This document shows, piece by piece, positions 58,640-64,000 of a stretch of 64,000 nucleotides of DNA. Under the pieces are notes generated by a model. That model was not told the DNA's origin. It made no database searches and was given only the letters and a program-made list of their open reading frames with translations. This stretch comes from Clarkia xantiana subsp. parviflora (taxonomy: Eukaryota > Streptophyta > Magnoliopsida > Myrtales > Onagraceae): the NCBI GenBank assembly GCA_036873135.1, contig JAPTYO010000018.1, positions 1,984,001 to 2,048,000 on the forward strand, in the 5' to 3' direction. The first letter of the stretch is position 1. Each line of letters begins with the position of its first letter. The position numbers and the translations under genes are program-made.

Positions 58640-59058
58640 AACATTATTTAACACTGTCATATATAGAAATGTATTGTATATGTACTTAACAGTATAACAA
58701 CGTAATTCACACCCCTACAGTTTAACAAGAAATAACCAATCTACAATTTATTATATATTAATTAAAAACCAGTTAATATATAAATTGCAATAAGTTTTTA
58801 AAATTTACTTTACCTATTGTTCGTTTTTTTAATTAAATTTTAAAAAATAGTGGCATGAGCATAGTGTAATTGTTTTTATATAATCCATTGTATAAATATT
58901 TCATTCGCTATAAAATTAAAAAAAATGTTATTTGTTAATAATTATAAAATAAAAAAAAATGTAAATATGCCCACTTATAATTTTAATCAATATATATATT
59001 AAAAATAAATATGCCAAATTATAATTTTATACATTTTTTTTTGTAACGAAAATTTTAT
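58640..59058. other. AT-rich stretch upstream of the PMD gene
   Basis: No ORF and no terminal repeat of the MULE recognised. It probably holds the PMD promoter, but no clear TATA can be chosen in such AT-rich sequence. Confidence 0.4.
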
Positions 59059-59878
59059 GGGTTAAAGGTCCTTTTGGGACCACATGTTTGCAAAAATTAC
59101 ACTGTTCATACCACTAGTATTTTTTCGTACCGAATTGGTACCATATGGTCCAAACCTTACTGTTTTGGTACCTCCGTTAGGGTTCTGTCAAAAACAGCCG
59201 TTAAATGGCATGTGCCATGCACGTGACCAGCCCAAAACTTTCAATTTTGTTACAATTTAGTCCATCTAATACATCCCTAACTTTTATTTTGTTCAATTTA
59301 GTCCTAAAACTTCAAAACCAAACCATTTTCCCAAATTGACATAGCCGGACTTAGCCCAGGGCTAGGTCCGACCATGGGTCATGGTCGCCGGACCCAGGCG
59401 ACCCCGAACCAGGGTCGAACCTAGCCCTAGGCTAGGTCCGGCTAGGTCAATTGGGACCTAACCCCGATTTGGGGCTAGGTCTCAATTGACCTAGCCGGAC
59501 CTAGCCTAGGGCTAGGTCCGACCCTGGGTCGGGGTCGCCTGGGTCCGGCGACCCCGACCCAGGGCCGAACCTAGCCCATGGCTAGGTCCGGCTAGGTCAA
59601 TTTGGGGAAATGGTTTGATTTTGAAGTTTTAGGACTAAATTGAACAAAATAAAAGTTAGGGATGTATTAGATGGACTAAATTGTAACAAAATTGAAAGTT
59701 TTGGGCTGGTCACGTGCATGGCACATGCCATTTAACAGCCGTTTTTTACGGAACCCTAACGGAGGTACCAAAACAGTAAGGTTTGGAAACATATGATACG
59801 AATTCGGTACGAAAAAATACTAGTGGTATGAACAGTGTAATTTTTGCAAACATGTAGTACCAAAAGGACCTTTAACCC
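59059..59878. mobile_element. MULE-type foldback MITE, copy 2 (820 bp)
   Basis: The same family as 2693-3451: ends GGGTTAAAGGTCCTTTTGG and GGACCTTTAACCC, long complementary arms, and a centre of GGGTCGGGGTCGCCTGGGTC-type palindromic blocks (longer than in copy 1). The flanks are AAATTTTAT at 59050-59058 and 59879-59887, a perfect 9-bp duplication. Confidence 0.94.
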
Positions 59879-59916
59879 AAATTTTATACATGAGTATGAT
59901 GTTTGTTAATGCTCTT

Positions 59917-60613
59917 TGATGGGCTTCGCTGTGGCCGTTAGGCCCTTTAACGGCGAGCAAACGGTGAATAGGGCCACTGGGCCCTCAATGGAGGTCAAGA
60001 TGACCCAGGCAAAGGGTCCCGAGAGAGGGAGTCCTGATAATGAAAGGTCCCGACAGAGTCGGTCCCGATAGGTGAGCTGGATGCTCCCGATGAGATGCCT
60101 TTAAGTAGGCCCCGATGACGAATCCCTGAGAACGATTGGCCCTATCACGATGACGAGGGGCCCCGAGCGGTGACACAACGAGATACCTCTGGAGTCCCCG
60201 ATATTAGTCGGGACTTGCTATCAGAGGATGAGGCCGAGATACTCGGGGCGTGGCCGAGATACGCGGAGCGTGGCCGAGATACGCGGGGCGTGGCCGAGAT
60301 AAGCGAGATCATGGCCTAGATAGGCGGGATCGTGCCCGAGATACGCGGAATACGGGCTAACCACCCCAACGGTTCACCAGGTAACTGAGGTACCTCTCCG
60401 CCTATAAAAGGGTAGAGGTTACCTCAGAGCACATTACGTTTTGAGATACGTTATTTGAGATTACTGCTTGCCAGTTTGCACGAGATACTCATTTAAGCAT
60501 CGGAGAGGGATTTTGGGTCACCGCCCGGTTTATCCCCTCTTGCAGGATTACGTGGAGCGAAGGAGCTAGGATCGCTGTCAAAGATCGTACCGGAGTTCCA
60601 CCGTGATCCAACA
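59917..60613 (+). mobile_element. 5' LTR of gypsy element G
   Basis: TGATGGGCTTCG...GATCCAACA, 697 bp, clearly homologous to the C LTR but diverged. TATA box TATAAAAG at 60413-60420. 60228-60350 has tandem units of about 20 bp, CGTGGCCGAGATACGCGG. The 3' LTR is beyond the window, so no TSD can be tested. Confidence 0.9.
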
Positions 60614-60632
60614 TTGGCGCCGTCTGTGGGAA
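60614..60632 (+). other. Primer-binding site of element G
   Basis: TTGGCGCCGTCTGTGGGAA follows the LTR directly, identical to element C. Confidence 0.85.
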
Positions 60633-60649
60633 CGTAACAAAAAGCTGAT

Positions 60650-63600
60650 ATGCCTTCTACTCGTTCAATGGCGGCTGGCAAGCAAAGAAGACAAGGACAA
60701 TCTGGTGGTTCCCGTCATCCTGCTGGGACGACTTTGAATTCACCACCGGAGCATGCTGAGGACCAGAACCTCCCCGCGGAAGTCTCCTGGACAGGGGGGC
60801 ATAATGAAGCTCCCGAAGATACTGCTGCTCAACGCCAGGGGAATAGGGAGCAGGAGGCTCCCCCAAATGCGGACCTGACGAGGGCTGTGGCGGAGGCCAT
60901 GCCGATATTTTTGGCAGCCGTGGAGGCTCTCTTAGATCGGAGGGAGGCTGCGAGGAGGCAAAAGGAGATGCCCCCAATAGAAGAGGAAGCGCCCCCACCA
61001 GCAGAGGTTCGGAATGTGCGAGAGGCTCAGCCCCGAAGCCAGGGCAGGAGTAAGGAACCCGCTCAGTCAGAGCGATTTGTGGTCGATAGGACCATTCCCC
61101 TTAATGGTCCTATCACCCCCGATCAGGTGGTGAAGATCGTGAACATCTGCATGGGAGAGCAGAAGCCGTTGGTGTCGGAGCTGAGGGATCGATCCACCCA
61201 TCCCTTCGTTCCTCGACTCATAGACACCCTCGCCCCGCCAGGGCTGGGTATCCCCACGATTAAGGAGTATGATGGCGAGGGAGATCCGGTTCGTCATGTC
61301 CAGAAGCACCTTATGGCGTGTCTGGGCAGAGCCCCGAATGAAGATATCGTGTGTACGCTGTTCCCGAACACACTTGGTGAGAGAGCCCTGACCTGGTTCT
61401 TCAGTCTGCCCCCAGGATGCATCACTTGCTGGGCTGATATGCACGATCGCTTTATTCAGCAGTACCAGGGTCGCAGACGTCTGTTGAAGAGTGTAAGGTC
61501 CCTGACCCAGGTGGTACAGAGGCCCGATGAGTCGCTGTCGCACTATTACCAGCGATACACTGCCAGCGTGGCGGAGATTGACGAGGAGATTTCGGAGGGT
61601 GAGACCATCCGTACCTTCATTCGGAACCTGACAGCCCCCTACGGTTCCGACTTGATGCACAACGTGGCCGAGAAGGCTGTGTGGAATATGGAGGCGTTGC
61701 AGAAGAGGGTGAAGCGGCAAATCGATGTCCAGGAGTCGAAGATAGCCGCTGGAGAGCTTGAGCCCACGAAGTCAAATAAGGGAAAGCAGTCGGTCAAACC
61801 CTTGGACGATCGTAAGTCGAAGGATAAATCCGAGAGCAGTCGGAATCGAGGCCGCTCTGATCGAAGGGATGATAGGCGTTCCTCGAAGAAGGACAGGCGG
61901 GAGGATCGTGACATTCCTCTCAACAGCTCTATGGCGGAGGTGTTAACGGTCATGGAACGACAGGGTATCTCCAGGTACCCTCCGAAGAAGGAAGGAGAAT
62001 TTTTGGGATCCCGCACCGATCGCTACTGTCGATTTCATCGCGCAAATGGTCACGACACCAACCATTGTCGGGAGCTGAAGAAGGAGATCGAAAAGCTGAT
62101 CCAGAAGGGGAAGCTTAAGGAGTTTGTCGGGGAGAAGCGGTGCCGATCCCGTTCTCGATCCCGATCACGGTCCCGTTCATGATCCCGCGATCGGTCCCCA
62201 AAGAAGAAGAGGTCTGACCCGGAGTCTTCTGGTGCCCATAAGGAGAAGCGGGGCACTATCAATGTGATTCATGGAGGATTTGCGGCGGGAGATGATACCT
62301 CGTCCTCCCGGGAAGTTTATGCCTCTAGAATTCCCTCTGCTGTAGTGCTGGGTAAGAGGTCCCGATCCTGGACCCTGAAGGAAGAGATGGTGATCTCCTT
62401 TTCATCGGAGGATCTCGTAGGCGTGGAGACTCCACACGATGACGCTCTGGTCGTGACCTTGGATGTGAATGGATACGAGATGAAGCGGATTCTGATCGAT
62501 GGAGGGAGCTCCTCCGATATTCTGTTCATGGATGCGCTGGAGGCCATGAGGAAAACTAAGAAGGACCTGAAGGAGGCGAACTTCCCAATGGTCGGATTCT
62601 CTGGCTTTACCTCCTATCCGCTAGGAGTAATCACCTTACCAGTGGAGTTTGGTAGTGGGTGGAAATCGGAGAGGAGGAACGTGGAGTTTGTGGTAGTAGA
62701 ATCCGCAGGTACCTACAACGCGATTATCGGGAGAACTACCATCAACCCCCTGATGGCAGTTGCCTCGACTGTTCACCAGAAGATGAAGTTCCCGAATGAC
62801 CATGGAGTCGGAGAGGTCAAGGGCGACCAGGTGGCCTCCAGGAAATGTTATGTTAACGCCACCCGAAGGAAAAGACGAGAGGCTATGACTGTCCTCCAGA
62901 TAGATGCTAGAGAGGAGTTTGGGCGTCCCGCCCCCGTAGAGGACTTGAAGGAGGTCGAGATTGACGGGCCTCAGAGGAAGGTGAAAATCGGGTCTGCTCT
63001 GACCGAGGAAACAGCACGAGAATTGATCGATCTACTGAAGGAGTTCAAGGAGCTGTTCGCCTGGTCCCCGAGTGACATGCCAGGAATCAGCCCCGATGTG
63101 ATCGTACACGAGTTGAAGATCGATCCCGCAATCAAACCTATCGCGCAGAAAAGGCGTCCGATGGGCACAGACAAGAGGATCGCGATCCAGCAGGAGGTGG
63201 GCAGGTTGCTCGATGCTGGGTTTATCAAGGAGCTCCGATTCCAGACTTGGGTTGCTAACCCGGTGCTGGTAAAGAAGAGCAATGGGAAGTGGCGGATGTG
63301 TGTTGATTTCCGTGACCTGAATAAGGCTTGCCCGAAGGATTGTTACCCGCTCCCGAGAATCGACCAGCTGGTGGATGCTACGTCGGGACATGAGCTGTTG
63401 AGCTTCATGGATGCGTACTCGGGCTATAACCAGATCAAGATGGTTAAGGAAGACGCCCCCCACACTGCCTTTTATGCCGATAGCGACATCTATCATTACG
63501 ATGTCATGCCCTTCGGATTGATCAATGCCGGGGCAACCTACCAGCAGATGGTGAACAAGCTGTTCGGAGATATGCTAGGGAAGACCATGGAGGCTTACGT

Positions 63601-64000
63601 GGATGACATGCTGGTGAAGTCCCGACAAGCTGAGGATCATGTGCACAACCTAGCCACAACGTTTGAGCAGATGAGGCTTCATCAGGTTCGCTTGAACCCG
63701 ACAAAATGCGCCTTCGGAGTCCACTCGGGGAAGTTTCTGGGCTTTATGGTGAGCCAAAGAGGAATTGAGGTGAACCCCGAGAAGCTAAGGGCGATTGAGG
63801 AGATGCAGTCTCCGATAAACCATCGAGAGGTGCAAGTGCTGAATGGCCGACTGGCTGCAGTGAATCGCTTCCTGTCCAAAGCGAGTGACCAATAAATGCC
63901 ATTTTTTGAAGTCCTGAGGGCCAACAAAAAATTTGAGTGGACCGCCAAGTGTGAAGAGGCGTTCCAGGCACTCAAGCAGCACCTTCGCACCCTCCCGCCG
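60650..64000 (+). pseudogene. gag-pol of element G (gag, protease, reverse transcriptase; runs off the window)
   Basis: Gag starts MPSTRSMAAGKQRR. Capsid block at residues about 190-340 (GEGDPVRHVQKHLMACLGRA, ERALTWFFSLPPGCITCWAD), knuckle YCRFHRANGHDTNHC (about 62023-62067), then an Arg/Ser tail. Gag and pol share one frame, split by a TGA at 62180-62182 where element C has CGA. Pol: protease LIDGGSSSDILF (about 62490-62525), RT with FIKELRFQTWVANPVLVKKS, WRMCVDFRDLNKACPKD, FMDAYSGYNQIKM, MPFGLINAGATYQ and the catalytic YVDDM (about 63595-63609). A TAA at 63893-63895 falls at the RT/RNase H junction, after which the frame continues (PFFEVLRANKKFEWTAKCEE) to the window end. Only two nonsense changes are visible. 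Confidence 0.93.

Overview
This window is nuclear DNA from a plant, most likely a eudicot. It has one spliced host gene in AT-rich sequence, and almost everything else is plant-type transposable elements: Ty1/copia and Ty3/gypsy LTR retrotransposons, an L1-type LINE, a tRNA-like SINE, a Mutator-like element (MULE), and MULE- and hAT-type MITEs. No bacterial, organellar, rRNA or CRISPR features were seen. The species cannot be fixed from the sequence.

Layout. 1-8.2 kb: remains of one copia family: a 3' pol end with its 3' LTR (carrying a 759-bp MULE MITE with a perfect 9-bp target duplication), a second LTR fragment, and an inverted LTR with its RNase H. 8.2-9.6 kb: 5' end of a minus-strand gypsy element (D). 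9.7-14.1 kb: a decayed second copia element whose 3' LTR holds a hAT-type MITE. 14.1-18.2 kb: AT-rich intergenic DNA with a 73-bp hAT-like element and nested inverted repeats. 18.2-22.6 kb: an intact seven-exon gene for a Sec14/CRAL-TRIO lipid-transfer-like protein of 428 aa, the only convincing host gene. 22.9-23.15 kb: a SINE. 23.5-43.6 kb: a nest. A 5'-truncated LINE is split by a hAT MITE and by gypsy element B (25162-42843, minus strand, TSD GTTCT). B is itself split by gypsy element C (27197-35999, plus strand, TSD TTTAC). 43.6-46.2 kb: intergenic. 46.2-47.0 kb: tail-to-tail fragments of the first copia LTR. 47.0-51.4 kb: minus-strand gypsy element F. 53.2-58.6 kb: a decayed MULE transposase next to a spliced plant-mobile-domain (PMD) gene. 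59.06-59.88 kb: a second copy of the MULE MITE. 59.9-64.0 kb: 5' part of gypsy element G, a fuller relative of C, running off the end.

Most interesting is element C. It has two 698-bp LTRs with about three differences by eye and a perfect TSD, so it moved recently. Its pol is gutted by three deletions that all keep the reading frame and rejoin to the normal pol C-terminus. Downstream, beyond a 26-bp minisatellite, it carries an intact antisense gene. I model that gene as four exons, three GT-AG introns of 77-91 nt and an 814-aa product with its own TATA box. The enclosing element B has no pol at all and only a duplicated gag C-terminal module, so two non-autonomous gypsy elements are nested, both presumably moved by enzymes made elsewhere.
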